This document shows, piece by piece, positions 44,919-53,578 of a stretch of DNA of 64,000 nucleotides. Position 1 is the stretch's first letter; each line of letters begins with the position of its first letter. The DNA is taken from the NCBI GenBank assembly GCA_030425825.1, contig JAUHZY010000001.1, positions 902,834 to 966,833 on the forward strand, written 5' to 3'. Source of the stretch: Alphaproteobacteria bacterium. GTDB lineage: Bacteria > Pseudomonadota > Alphaproteobacteria > JAUHZY01. The notes beneath the pieces were generated by a model. It did no database searches. It had not been told where the DNA came from and saw only the letters and a list, made by a program, of their open reading frames with translations. A program made the translations under genes and the position numbers.

Positions 44919-46060
44919 CCATAAATTTCGTTACGGCCAAAGCGGATATCACGATGAATATAAATATTCATCAAAAAACCAAATCCAATCATCATAGCCA
45001 TTAATGCAGATCCACCATAAGAAATAAGCGGCAAAGGAACGCCTACGACAGGAATCAGCCCCATCACCATAGAGATATTTATGAAAACATAAAGAAAAAA
45101 CGTCGTTGTCACACCAACGCCAACATAATGACCAAAGTGGCTGCGAGACTGTAAGGTAATATAATATGCATAAATAAAAATAAAACTGTACAACAAAACA
45201 ATGGAAACGCCGCCAAATAAACCAAACTCTTCAGCCAGCATTGTAAAAATAAAATCCGTTTGACGTTCGGGAAGAAAGTTAAGGTGACCTTGCGTTCCTT
45301 GCATAAAACCCTTTCCAAAAAGCCCACCTGAACCAATTGCAATTTTAGACTGAAGAATATGATACCCTGAACCAAGAGGGTCACTTTCCGGATCCAAAAA
45401 AGTCAAAACACGTTTTTTTTGATATGCATGAAGAGAGCTCCATAATATTGGCAAAGATCCTAGCCCCGCGACAATAATGGCTCCAAACTTCCACAAACGA
45501 ACACCACTGACAAAAAATAAAACTGCTGCCTCCATTAACAACAATAATGCCGTACCCAAATCAGGTTGCATCATCACCAAACCAACGGGAACAAACGTAA
45601 TCAAAAGTGGTGGAATAAGAGGCGCAATACTTCTAATTTCTTCAAATGAACGCATATGAAAATACCTTGAAAGCGCAAGGACTAAAGCAATTTTCATGAT
45701 TTCAGAAGGCTGCAAGCGCATAAAACCTAAATCAATCCAGCGCTGCGCGCCCATTCCTATCGTTCCTTTTACAGCCACCACAATCAAGGCAGCAAGAGTC
45801 AGTAAATAAAACCAATAAGACCATCGCAACCAAAAACGAATATCAATCAAGGCGATTAAAATCAAAACGCCTACACCAAAGAAAAAACGAATCATCTGGC
45901 GAAACGCCCATGGGTGAAAGCCTTGCGCAGCAGAGTAAAGCATTGCGAAGCCAACGCATGCTGTCAGAAAGATCAAGAAAAGAAACGGCACATTAATCTC
46001 TTGAAGCTTCTCTCCAAGAGTCATTTGATTACGTTGAAAGAGTCTACTTTTGCTACTCAT
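44915..46060 (-). CDS. rodA: Rod shape-determining SEDS glycosyltransferase RodA
   Basis: A multi-spanning SEDS peptidoglycan polymerase for side-wall growth, working with PBP2. Ten or so membrane segments. SEDS marks: GAQRWIDLGFMRLQPSEIMKIALVLALSRYFH, MMQPDLGTALLLL, GFMQGTQGHLNFLPERQTDFIFTMLAEEFGLFGG and VVGVPLPLISYGGSALMAMM. QTDFIF and GVPLPLISYGGS favour RodA over FtsW. ATG 46060 gives 381 aa; a further ATG at 46105 adds 15 residues; neither has a clear Shine-Dalgarno. No PBP2 or MreBCD gene adjoins. It diverges from ftsW. Confidence 0.92.
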   Translation of the reverse strand: MSSKSRLFQRNQMTLGEKLQEINVPFLFLIFLTACVGFAMLYSAAQGFHPWAFRQMIRFFFGVGVLILIALIDIRFWLRWSYWFYLLTLAALIVVAVKGTIGMGAQRWIDLGFMRLQPSEIMKIALVLALSRYFHMRSFEEIRSIAPLIPPLLITFVPVGLVMMQPDLGTALLLLMEAAVLFFVSGVRLWKFGAIIVAGLGSLPILWSSLHAYQKKRVLTFLDPESDPLGSGYHILQSKIAIGSGGLFGKGFMQGTQGHLNFLPERQTDFIFTMLAEEFGLFGGVSIVLLYSFIFIYAYYITLQSRSHFGHYVGVGVTTTFFLYVFINISMVMGLIPVVGVPLPLISYGGSALMAMMIGFGFLMNIYIHRDIRFGRNEIYG

Positions 46061-46158
46061 TTGTGAAAAAATCTGTTTCTTTTGCTTAATTATTAAAAAA
46101 TTCATTCATTCAATACGACGAATGTTGTAGATATTATCCTGTACAGAGGCAAAATTGA

Positions 46159-47277
46159 ATGCAAAATAACAAATTCGTTACAAGAAATGATCAGAGTGTC
46201 TTAGGAAGGTGGTGGTGGACAGTTGACCACTGGACACTGATGGCCCTTGCAAGCATTGTTTCTATTGGTATTTTGTTGATTATGGCAGCCAGTCCACCAA
46301 TTGCAGAGCGACTTGGACTCGTTCCTTTTTATTTCGTAAAAAAACAGGCATTTCTTTTTTTACCAGGTTTCTTGATGATTCTGCTTTTGTCATTATTAAA
46401 ACCTCTTCAAATAAGACGCCTTGCCACTCTCAGCTTTCTTGCTTTTCTTGTCTTAATGGTTGCTACATTATTTTTTGGTGTTGAAATAAAGGGTGCGCGT
46501 AGGTGGTTAAGCATCGGTGGTTTTTCACTACAAGTCTCTGAGTTTTTAAAACCAGCTTTTTTTGTTGTGACCGCATGGATGTTTGCCGAACAAAAAAAGA
46601 ATCCTTATTTCCCTGGCAATGCGATTTCAATCGCTTTGTTTCTAATCGTTATCACACTTCTTATGGCTCAGCCTGATCTTGGCATGACAATGGTTGTCAC
46701 AGCCGTCTGGGGAACACAGTTCTTTATCAGTGGCCTTCCCCTTATATGGGTTTGGATTCTTGGCAGTATGGGAATACTGGGTTTAATCTCTGCTTACCTA
46801 TTTTTTCCACATGTTCAAAGCCGAATTGATCGGTTTTTAGAACCAGGCTCTGGAGATACCTACCAAATTGAGAAATCACTAGAAGCATTTCAGCAAGGTG
46901 GTTTTTTCGGACGCGGACCAGGAGAAGGACGCGTCAAAGAAATCTTACCTGATGCATATGCTGACTTTATCTTTCCTGTCGCAGGGGAAGAGTTTGGCAT
47001 TATATTGTGCCTTTTGATTGTCGGCCTTTATATTTTCATCCTCTTACGTGGGTTCAACAGACTCATTGTAAAAGATGATACATTCAGCATCCTTGCTGGT
47101 GTTGGACTGCTTATGCAACTCGGCATACAGGCCTTTATCAATATGGCATCTTCCCTACACCTCATCCCTACAAAAGGAATGACCCTTCCATTTATTAGCT
47201 ATGGTGGATCATCATTTTTGGCGCTTTGCTTTAGCGTTGGTATGATTCTAAGTTTTACACGGAGGCGACATGACTAA
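46159..47277 (+). CDS. ftsW: Septal SEDS glycosyltransferase FtsW
   Basis: Polymerises septal peptidoglycan with PBP3/FtsI. Starts FVTRNDQSVLGRWWWTVDHWTLM; SEDS marks GARRWLSIGGFSLQVSEFLKPAFFV, MAQPDLGMTMVV, GPGEGRVKEILPDAYADFIFPVAGEEFG and LIPTKGMTLPFISYGGSSFLAL. 'PDAHTDFIFAV'-like and 'KGMTLPFISYGGS' assign it to FtsW. Overlaps murG by 8 nt. Heads ftsW-murG-murC-murB. Confidence 0.94.
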   Translation: MQNNKFVTRNDQSVLGRWWWTVDHWTLMALASIVSIGILLIMAASPPIAERLGLVPFYFVKKQAFLFLPGFLMILLLSLLKPLQIRRLATLSFLAFLVLMVATLFFGVEIKGARRWLSIGGFSLQVSEFLKPAFFVVTAWMFAEQKKNPYFPGNAISIALFLIVITLLMAQPDLGMTMVVTAVWGTQFFISGLPLIWVWILGSMGILGLISAYLFFPHVQSRIDRFLEPGSGDTYQIEKSLEAFQQGGFFGRGPGEGRVKEILPDAYADFIFPVAGEEFGIILCLLIVGLYIFILLRGFNRLIVKDDTFSILAGVGLLMQLGIQAFINMASSLHLIPTKGMTLPFISYGGSSFLALCFSVGMILSFTRRRHD

Positions 47278-48346
47278 CATTTTTCTATGTGCTGGCGGGA
47301 CAGGCGGACACCTCTTTCCTTGTGAATCTGTCGGCCGCGAAATACAGAAAAAAGGGCTTCAGCCAATTCTTATCACAGACCATCGTGGTGGAAAACATAA
47401 AGACCAGTTCCCTTTTCCCGTTCATATTATTTATGCAGGGGGGCTTGCAGGAAAAAGCATCTCTCAAGTCTCTAAGAATATTCTTATGCTTGGGATTGGC
47501 TTTCTTCAATCATTATTTTTTTGCATAAGGTATCGTCCCAAAGCAGCGATTGGGTTTGGTGGCTACCCTTCTGTCCCACCTCTTCTTGCAACAAAGCTTT
47601 GCGGTAAAAAGATCTTTTTGCATGAACAAAATGCTATTGCAGGACGTGCAAATCGGTTTCTCGCAAAATTTTGTAAAGGAACTTTTACATCATTCAAAAA
47701 TACAAAATTTCTTCCCGATATAAAAACTGTATACGTCGGAAACCCAACACGTTCTGACATCAGCACTCTGAGAAAAACCTTCAAATACAAAGCAAAAAAA
47801 ACGTCTTTGAATGTTCTTGTCTTTGGCGGATCTCTGGGCGCAAAGGTTTTTAACGATATAATCCCCAAAACACTTACAGGCCTTCCAAAGACACTTCAAA
47901 AACAAATCAATGTGCATCAACAAGTTTCTGATGAGCGCGACCTACAAGATGCGCAAAAAACATATGAAAGCAGCAACATAAAAGCGAGTCTTGTTGCTTT
48001 TATTGACGATATGCCAAGTCAACTTACACAAGCCGATCTCGTTATTTGTCGCGCAGGGGCATCAACAGTTACAGAGCTCACAACCCTGGGTGTTCCGGCA
48101 CTTTTCATCCCCCTTCCCAACTCAATTGATGGGCATCAACTAGAAAATGCAAAGCGCGTCAGAAACCCAGGTGGTGGATGGATTCTAGAACAAAAGAATT
48201 TTGATGAAAAAATGCTTACAGAAAAAATCAAAATGCTCTGTAAAAATAAGGAAATGCTTCAAAAGGCCGCAAAGATCTCTTACACTCTGGGAAAAGGCCA
48301 TAAAGCGGCAGCACAGATGGCAAAACACATAAAGGAAAACATATGA
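47270..48346 (+). CDS. murG: MurG, lipid II synthase
   Basis: Transfers GlcNAc to lipid I on the inner face of the membrane. GT28 fold: LCAGGTGGHLFPCESV, GFGGYPSVPPLLAT, HEQNAIAGRANRFLAKF, VFGGSLGAKVFN and the donor site ICRAGASTVTELTTLGVPALFIPLPNSIDGHQLENA. 358 aa, standard. Overlaps ftsW by 8 nt and murC by 4 nt. Confidence 0.96.
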   Translation: MTNIFLCAGGTGGHLFPCESVGREIQKKGLQPILITDHRGGKHKDQFPFPVHIIYAGGLAGKSISQVSKNILMLGIGFLQSLFFCIRYRPKAAIGFGGYPSVPPLLATKLCGKKIFLHEQNAIAGRANRFLAKFCKGTFTSFKNTKFLPDIKTVYVGNPTRSDISTLRKTFKYKAKKTSLNVLVFGGSLGAKVFNDIIPKTLTGLPKTLQKQINVHQQVSDERDLQDAQKTYESSNIKASLVAFIDDMPSQLTQADLVICRAGASTVTELTTLGVPALFIPLPNSIDGHQLENAKRVRNPGGGWILEQKNFDEKMLTEKIKMLCKNKEMLQKAAKISYTLGKGHKAAAQMAKHIKENI

Positions 48347-49755
48347 AAATCCCTTTAAAGATTGGCACAATTCACTTTATCGGCATGGGCGGCATTGGTA
48401 TGTCTGGCATTGCGGAAATTCTTCATGGCCTAGGATATACTGTCCAAGGCTCTGACATGTCAGAAAATGCAAATGTTATACGCCTGCGGAATCTGGGAAT
48501 TAAGGTTTCTGTTGGCCATGATGCCGAAAACCTAAAAGACGCAGAGATGGTTGTGATCTCTTCAGCAATTCCTGATAAAAACCCTGAATTATCTGAAGCA
48601 AGAAAACAGGGTCTACCGGTTGTTGCCCGTGCTGAAATGCTTGCAGAATTGATGCGCTTGCGCTGGTCTGTTGTGGTTGCAGGTACACATGGCAAAACAA
48701 CAACAACTTCCATTGCAGCCACCCTTCTTGAAGCAGGCGGCCTGGAACCAACAATTGTCAGCGGCGGTATCATCAACTCTTTGGGAACAAATGCAAAGCT
48801 TGGCAAGGGCGACTGGATGGTTGTCGAAAGTGATGAGTCGGACGGCTCATTTGTAAAACTGCCAGCAACTATTGGCATTGTAACCAATATCGATCCCGAA
48901 CACCTCGAAGCTTATGGGTCTTATGAAGAATTGAAAGAGTATTTCCTCACTTTTGTTCAAAAAATTCCATTTTATGGGTTTGCCTGCTTATGTATTGACC
49001 ATCCCGTTGTACAGTCAATGCTATCCAAGATAAAAGATAGGCGTATTATTACTTATGGTATGTCTTCATTGGCAGACATTCGCGCTGTAAACATTCAAAC
49101 AGACACCAGTCATTGTACGTTTGATGTAGAAGCCTCAGATAAAGTTACAAACGGTCCCTTCGTCATCAAGAAGGTTCAGCTTCCCATGCTAGGCCATCAT
49201 AACATTCAAAATGCGCTAGCATCATTAACAGCCGCGCATGAAATTGGTGTCACGCATGAGAATATTAAAAATGCCCTGGAAGGCTTTGGCGGTATCAAAA
49301 GACGCTTTACAAAAGTCGGGGAAGTTAACGGTGTAACAATCATTGATGATTACGGACATCACCCTGTTGAAATCGAAGCGACATTAAAAGCTGCGCATGA
49401 TGCAAGTAAAGAAAACAAAGTCATCGCTGTTTTTCAACCACATAGGTACTCGCGTGTTAAGGATTTATTTGATGACTTTTGCAAGTGCTTTAACCGCGCT
49501 GATATCGTTATTGTTAGCGATATTTACGCGGCAAGTGAAACCCCCATCAAAGGAATAACACGCGAAACAATCATCGAAGGTCTAAAAGCGCATGGACATC
49601 GAAACGTGCTTGCTTTGACAGACCCTGCTGAACTTGCCAGCATCGTTCAAAAACATGCTAGCTCGGGTGACTTTGTTGTTTGCCTTGGTGCTGGAACAAT
49701 TTCAAACTGGGCAAATGATCTTCCAAAACAATTGGAAAATACTGCTGCCGCATGA
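48343..49755 (+). CDS. murC: UDP-N-acetylmuramate--L-alanine ligase
   Basis: Adds L-Ala to UDP-MurNAc. Domains: Rossmann start IHFIGMGGIGMSGIAEIL, ATP loop GTHGKTTTTSIAA, VESDESDGSF, NIDPEHLEAYG, then LPMLGHHNIQNALAS and DDYGHHPVEIEATLKA. Length 470 is typical. Overlaps murG and murB by 4 nt each. Confidence 0.97.
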   Translation: MKIPLKIGTIHFIGMGGIGMSGIAEILHGLGYTVQGSDMSENANVIRLRNLGIKVSVGHDAENLKDAEMVVISSAIPDKNPELSEARKQGLPVVARAEMLAELMRLRWSVVVAGTHGKTTTTSIAATLLEAGGLEPTIVSGGIINSLGTNAKLGKGDWMVVESDESDGSFVKLPATIGIVTNIDPEHLEAYGSYEELKEYFLTFVQKIPFYGFACLCIDHPVVQSMLSKIKDRRIITYGMSSLADIRAVNIQTDTSHCTFDVEASDKVTNGPFVIKKVQLPMLGHHNIQNALASLTAAHEIGVTHENIKNALEGFGGIKRRFTKVGEVNGVTIIDDYGHHPVEIEATLKAAHDASKENKVIAVFQPHRYSRVKDLFDDFCKCFNRADIVIVSDIYAASETPIKGITRETIIEGLKAHGHRNVLALTDPAELASIVQKHASSGDFVVCLGAGTISNWANDLPKQLENTAAA

Positions 49756-50648
49756 CTATGATTGATAACTTCCCCACAATAAGAGGACGCCTTCGAAAAA
49801 AATCTATGTTGTCAAAAACGACATGGTTTCGCGTCGGTGGCCCTGCAGATATTTTATTTAAGCCTGCAGATACAGAAGACCTTTCCCATTTTCTAAAAAA
49901 TACACCACAAAATATTCCTATAACCGTTATTGGCGCAGGTTCTAATGTTCTTGTACGAGATGGTGGGGTTGAAGGGGTTGTTATTAAACTTGGTTCTGGC
50001 TTCAACCATATCAATCAAGAAAAGAATATGCTGATTGCTGGTGCAGCGTGTCTTGATATTACTGTGGCACAACATGCTCTTGAAAACAGCGTTGAAGGAT
50101 TGGAATTCTTAAGCGGCATTCCAGGAACCATTGGTGGCGCATTGCGCATGAACGCAGGGGCTTACGGGCGTGAAGTAAAAGATACACTTATTCAAGCAAC
50201 TGCTGTTTCTCGCAATGGAGAAATACACATATTAAAAAACCAGGATTTTGAGTTTAGCTACCGACATTGCACAGTGCCTGAAGATTGGATTTTTACCGAG
50301 GCTATTTTCAGCTGCACACCTGGCAATCAAAAAGAAATTGCAGAAAAAATGGCCGAAATACGTAATGCACGTGAAACCTCGCAGCCCACACGCGCACGCA
50401 CTGGTGGATCTACATTTAAGAACCCTGACAATGCAAAAGCATGGGAGCTTATTGACCAAGCAGGTTGCCGTGGCTTAAGAAAGGGCAACGCGCAAGTATC
50501 TGAGAAGCATTGTAACTTCCTTATCAATTTGGGTGATGCCACATCAAAAGACCTTGAAGATCTCGGTGAAGAAGTGCGTGCAAAAGTAAAAGAACAGTCC
50601 GGCGTTGACTTGACCTGGGAAATCAAACGAATTGGAAGGACTACATAA
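49752..50648 (+). CDS. murB: UDP-N-acetylenolpyruvoylglucosamine reductase
   Basis: FAD/NADPH enzyme that makes UDP-MurNAc. TWFRVGGPADILFKPAD, VIGAGSNVLVRDGGVEGVVIKLG, LSGIPGTIGGALRMNAGAYG, RTGGSTFKNP (catalytic Ser in GSTFKNP) and VSEKHCNFLINLGDATSKD. 298 aa, type I MurB. The usual next genes ddl, ftsQ, ftsA and ftsZ are absent; a convergent plsC follows with an 8-nt overlap. Confidence 0.96.
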   Translation: MTMIDNFPTIRGRLRKKSMLSKTTWFRVGGPADILFKPADTEDLSHFLKNTPQNIPITVIGAGSNVLVRDGGVEGVVIKLGSGFNHINQEKNMLIAGAACLDITVAQHALENSVEGLEFLSGIPGTIGGALRMNAGAYGREVKDTLIQATAVSRNGEIHILKNQDFEFSYRHCTVPEDWIFTEAIFSCTPGNQKEIAEKMAEIRNARETSQPTRARTGGSTFKNPDNAKAWELIDQAGCRGLRKGNAQVSEKHCNFLINLGDATSKDLEDLGEEVRAKVKEQSGVDLTWEIKRIGRTT

Positions 50649-51339
50649 GCTTATCACTTTCACTTTCGATTCTTTTCTCTAACTCTTTTACAAAGTCCTG
50701 TTTTTTTAGTTTTACAGGAAGAGGCTTCAGAAATTTAACAACAACGGTTCCTGGGACTTTTACAAACTGCCCTTTTTTCCAAAACATTCCTGTATTCAAT
50801 GCGATTGGCACCACTGGTAAGTCCAAGGCACTATAAAGTGCTGTGACACCAGGAAGATATTTTTTTTCTTTACCTGGCTCCACACGCGTTCCTTGCGGGA
50901 AGATTAAATACGAACGGCCTTCACTTTTTTTCCTGATCGCCTGATTCTTGATACTTTTAATTGCCTGCAAACCTTTAGATCTATCAATCGCAATGGGGCT
51001 TACTTTCCAAAGAAACCATCCAAAGACAGGAATAAAAAGAAGCTCGCGCTTTAAGATAATAATTGGACAGTCTAGTAAAAAAAACAGTGCAAATGTCTCC
51101 CACGCTGATTGATGCTTCGAGGCAAAAATATATTGCCCTTCTGGTTTTTGTCCTTCGACCCTGTAATCAATACCAACAACAATTTTTGCCAACCAAATAA
51201 CAGAGCGAGACCAAAAAATAGCTATTTTAAAAGCAGGGTTTGCACTGGGTATAAGCAACACAAAAAAAGAAGTCACCCCAAGAAGCAGTGTCATGAACTG
51301 TAGGAGAACAAAGAAAATAAGTGACCTAAGAAACTGCAT
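50641..51339 (-). CDS. plsC: 1-acyl-sn-glycerol-3-phosphate acyltransferase
   Basis: Adds the second acyl chain to make phosphatidic acid. An N-terminal membrane segment (LRSLIFFVLLQFMTLLLGVTSFFVLL), then the acyltransferase motif KHQSAWETF. The canonical HX4D reads HX4E here. Next motifs: FPQGTRVEPG and VPIALNTG. ATG 51339 gives 232 aa; GTG 51375 is an alternative. It overlaps the YdcF-like gene by 14 nt. Last of ftsE-ftsX-ydcF-plsC. Confidence 0.9.
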   Translation of the reverse strand: MQFLRSLIFFVLLQFMTLLLGVTSFFVLLIPSANPAFKIAIFWSRSVIWLAKIVVGIDYRVEGQKPEGQYIFASKHQSAWETFALFFLLDCPIIILKRELLFIPVFGWFLWKVSPIAIDRSKGLQAIKSIKNQAIRKKSEGRSYLIFPQGTRVEPGKEKKYLPGVTALYSALDLPVVPIALNTGMFWKKGQFVKVPGTVVVKFLKPLPVKLKKQDFVKELEKRIESESDKLM

Positions 51340-51883
51340 AACGCACCCAAGAATAGAGGAACTTATGATATTCACTCATTGTTATTTTGAAGGTTCTAAA
51401 ATTGAATTTTTTTGACATTACAGGATGCGGAATAATAACTGTTTCTTTCGGCAAGGCTTTTTCAAACTCTTGTAAACTGCGCGTCATATGATAATGAGAC
51501 GTTACCAAGCGAATTGATTTTTGCTTATTATCTTTAATCCACTGTGCTGTCTCAAGAGCATTTTCCATTGTGTTTGTTGCCTGATAACCTAAAACAACAA
51601 ATCCCGCACGATTTTTCATCTGAGGGAGATTCTTTGCCAGTGTATCGAAGTCAACCTTATGGCTTACGCCACTAATAAAGAGATATTTCGCAGCGTCTTT
51701 TCTTAATAGCTCAAGTCCTTCTTGAAGGCGCCCTTTATCACCTGTCAAAACAACAATAGCATCCGTTTTAACACTATCATCTGCAACACTGTGTGGAATT
51801 GAAATAAAAAATAATACGTAGCCTACAAACCAAACAAGCAGTAAAAAAAGAGACAAAAAAAGACAAAAGCGTTTTATACTCAC
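51326..51883 (-). CDS. YdcF/ElyC-like DUF218 membrane protein
   Basis: 185 residues: an N-terminal membrane anchor (LFLSLFLLLVWFVGYVLFFI), then a DUF218 domain with TDAIVVLTGDKGRLQEGLELL, LFISGVSHKVDF, NTMENALETAQWI and LVTSHYHMTRSLQEFEKA. DUF218 relatives (ElyC, SanA) affect envelope carbon-lipid use and integrity. Overlaps ftsX by 4 nt and plsC by 14 nt; the position after ftsEX is conserved in alphaproteobacteria by my recollection. Confidence 0.88.
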   Translation of the reverse strand: MSIKRFCLFLSLFLLLVWFVGYVLFFISIPHSVADDSVKTDAIVVLTGDKGRLQEGLELLRKDAAKYLFISGVSHKVDFDTLAKNLPQMKNRAGFVVLGYQATNTMENALETAQWIKDNKQKSIRLVTSHYHMTRSLQEFEKALPKETVIIPHPVMSKKFNFRTFKITMSEYHKFLYSWVRYAVS

Positions 51884-52773
51884 CTATACGGATCCTCGCT
51901 AATTAAGCGGTACAAGATTGATAATCTGGCTGTGAAAATTGCAATCGCCAGCCCCACAAAAGGCAAAACAGCTAAAACTATCCAATGATAGAAATTAAGT
52001 TGTAACGTTGGTAAAAAGAAGTCATTCACTTGTGGAGAAAAATAATCTAAGAAAAGAATTGTCATAACAGCTGTCAAAACACCTGAAACACCCCCTGTCA
52101 AACTGTGCCGCAAAGTATAACCTTCAACCTGCTTGGAAATATACTCATCTTCAGCGCCCATCAAATAAAGCATGGAAATAATATCTTGATTAATGGAAAG
52201 TCCGGCGCGCGTTGACAAGATAACAGTTAACCCACCAACCCCCATAATCACCAAAAAGCTCCAAAAAGCGATCGCCTGAACCGTACGCGCGAACACAGCT
52301 AGGTCTTCCAGCCATGGCTGGTGGTCTGTAATCAAAACATCTGGGATTTCATTTATTCTATCAAAAAGTGGCTGAAGCCCTGCTTTATCACCCTCATATT
52401 TAACATCAATTAGTTTCGGTATAGGCAGGTCACCGACAAGCTCTTTTCCACCAAACCAAGGCTCTAAAAGTTTAATGCTGTCTTCTTCTTCAACAACAGT
52501 AAACTCTGTTACAAATTGTGTTTGTGTTAGTGTTTCAACAATTTTTTTAACACGTTTTTCAGTATCATTCTCAGCATTCACCATGACTTGTATAATCACT
52601 GTGCCACGCACATCTTGATGCCACGACTGCAGAGCTGAATGCGTTGCAAAAAATGCCGCCAGAGACAACGCGCCCAAATACATCATTGCCGCCATGATCC
52701 AAGGGAGTAAGCGCACCTGCCCTGAATAGTCAAAAGGCAATAGGTCTATTGTTTTACTTGCGTCTTCTTGCAT
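51880..52773 (-). CDS. ftsX: Cell division protein FtsX
   Basis: Four-TM permease-like partner of FtsE that passes ATP-driven signals to periplasmic amidase activators. N-terminal cytosolic LLPFDYSGQVRLLPWIM, TM1 (AAMMYLGALSLAAFFA), a periplasmic loop (RVKKIVETLTQTQFVTEFTVVEEED) and three C-terminal TMs (FLVIMGVGGLTVILSTR; LTGGVSGVLTAVMTILFL; IVLAVLPFVGLAIAIF). ATG 52773 gives 297 aa. A frame to 52833 overlaps ftsE and is not needed. Confidence 0.92.
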   Translation of the reverse strand: MQEDASKTIDLLPFDYSGQVRLLPWIMAAMMYLGALSLAAFFATHSALQSWHQDVRGTVIIQVMVNAENDTEKRVKKIVETLTQTQFVTEFTVVEEEDSIKLLEPWFGGKELVGDLPIPKLIDVKYEGDKAGLQPLFDRINEIPDVLITDHQPWLEDLAVFARTVQAIAFWSFLVIMGVGGLTVILSTRAGLSINQDIISMLYLMGAEDEYISKQVEGYTLRHSLTGGVSGVLTAVMTILFLDYFSPQVNDFFLPTLQLNFYHWIVLAVLPFVGLAIAIFTARLSILYRLISEDPYR

Positions 52774-52790
52774 TGCTTTCTTGTTACCCT

Positions 52791-53450
52791 TTAACGAGGT
52801 TGATGTAAAATACCATTTTCCAAATAATAGCAAGGATAGCCAAACTCATGCACCAAATCCTTACTGTGCGTTGCGATAAAAATCGTTGTGCCCAAACTGT
52901 GTAAGTCATGAAACAACTGATAAAGTCTTTTAGCTGTTTTTGAATCAACACTTCCCGTAGGCTCATCCGCCAATAAAAAGGACGGACGGTTAATCACAGC
53001 ACGTGCAAAAGCAACACGCTGCTGCTGTCCACCTGATAAAGTTGCAGGCATTGCATCTAAGCGATCCTCTAAGCCAACCCAGTTTAAGAGTTCTTTAACA
53101 TTATTCTGAATCTGACTTTCAGATAGTCCAGCAATTCTCAATGGAAGAGCCACATTATTCATCGCAGAAAGGTGTGGTAAAAGACGATAGTCTTGAAATA
53201 TCACACCCATTTTGCGACGAAACATTGGGCGCTCTTGCCGCGAAAGCGTTGAAATATCACGGTCAAACATAGAAATGCGACCACGCGACGGCTTAATAGA
53301 AAAATACATTAACTTTAATAAAGATGTTTTTCCTGCGCCACTTGGCCCCAATAAAAAGTTAAACGAACCAGGTTGAAGATCGATATTGATATCTCGCAGG
53401 ATTTCAGCACCTTTGCCATATCTAAGTCCAACATTCTCGAAACGTATCAA
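52791..53450 (-). CDS. ftsE: Cell division ATP-binding protein FtsE
   Basis: 219-residue ABC ATPase that binds FtsX. Walker [13 protein letters not shown]-loop [13 protein letters not shown], signature [14 protein letters not shown], Walker [13 protein letters not shown] and the His switch ATHSKDLV. The start TTG at 53450 has GGAGG 5 nt ahead and begins [12 protein letters not shown]; the ATG at 53540 adds 30 residues reaching into the hppA terminator and is rejected. Confidence 0.93.
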   Translation of the reverse strand: MIRFENVGLRYGKGAEILRDINIDLQPGSFNFLLGPSGAGKTSLLKLMYFSIKPSRGRISMFDRDISTLSRQERPMFRRKMGVIFQDYRLLPHLSAMNNVALPLRIAGLSESQIQNNVKELLNWVGLEDRLDAMPATLSGGQQQRVAFARAVINRPSFLLADEPTGSVDSKTAKRLYQLFHDLHSLGTTIFIATHSKDLVHEFGYPCYYLENGILHQPR

Positions 53451-53521
53451 CGCTGCCTCCAAGTATTGTGATATTCCAGTTATAGCAAGTTTTTCATGAC
53501 AAACTCCAGAAAATAAGCAAC

Positions 53522-53551
53522 AAAAAACCCCTCCTAGCAACCTAGAAGGGG
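53522..53551 (-). terminator. Terminator of hppA
   Basis: On the minus strand a 10-bp stem (53542-53551 with 53528-53537), a 4-nt loop and TTTTTT. It separates hppA from ftsE. Confidence 0.9.
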
Positions 53552-53578
53552 CTTATTGTTCAAGAAACTATCTGTTTC

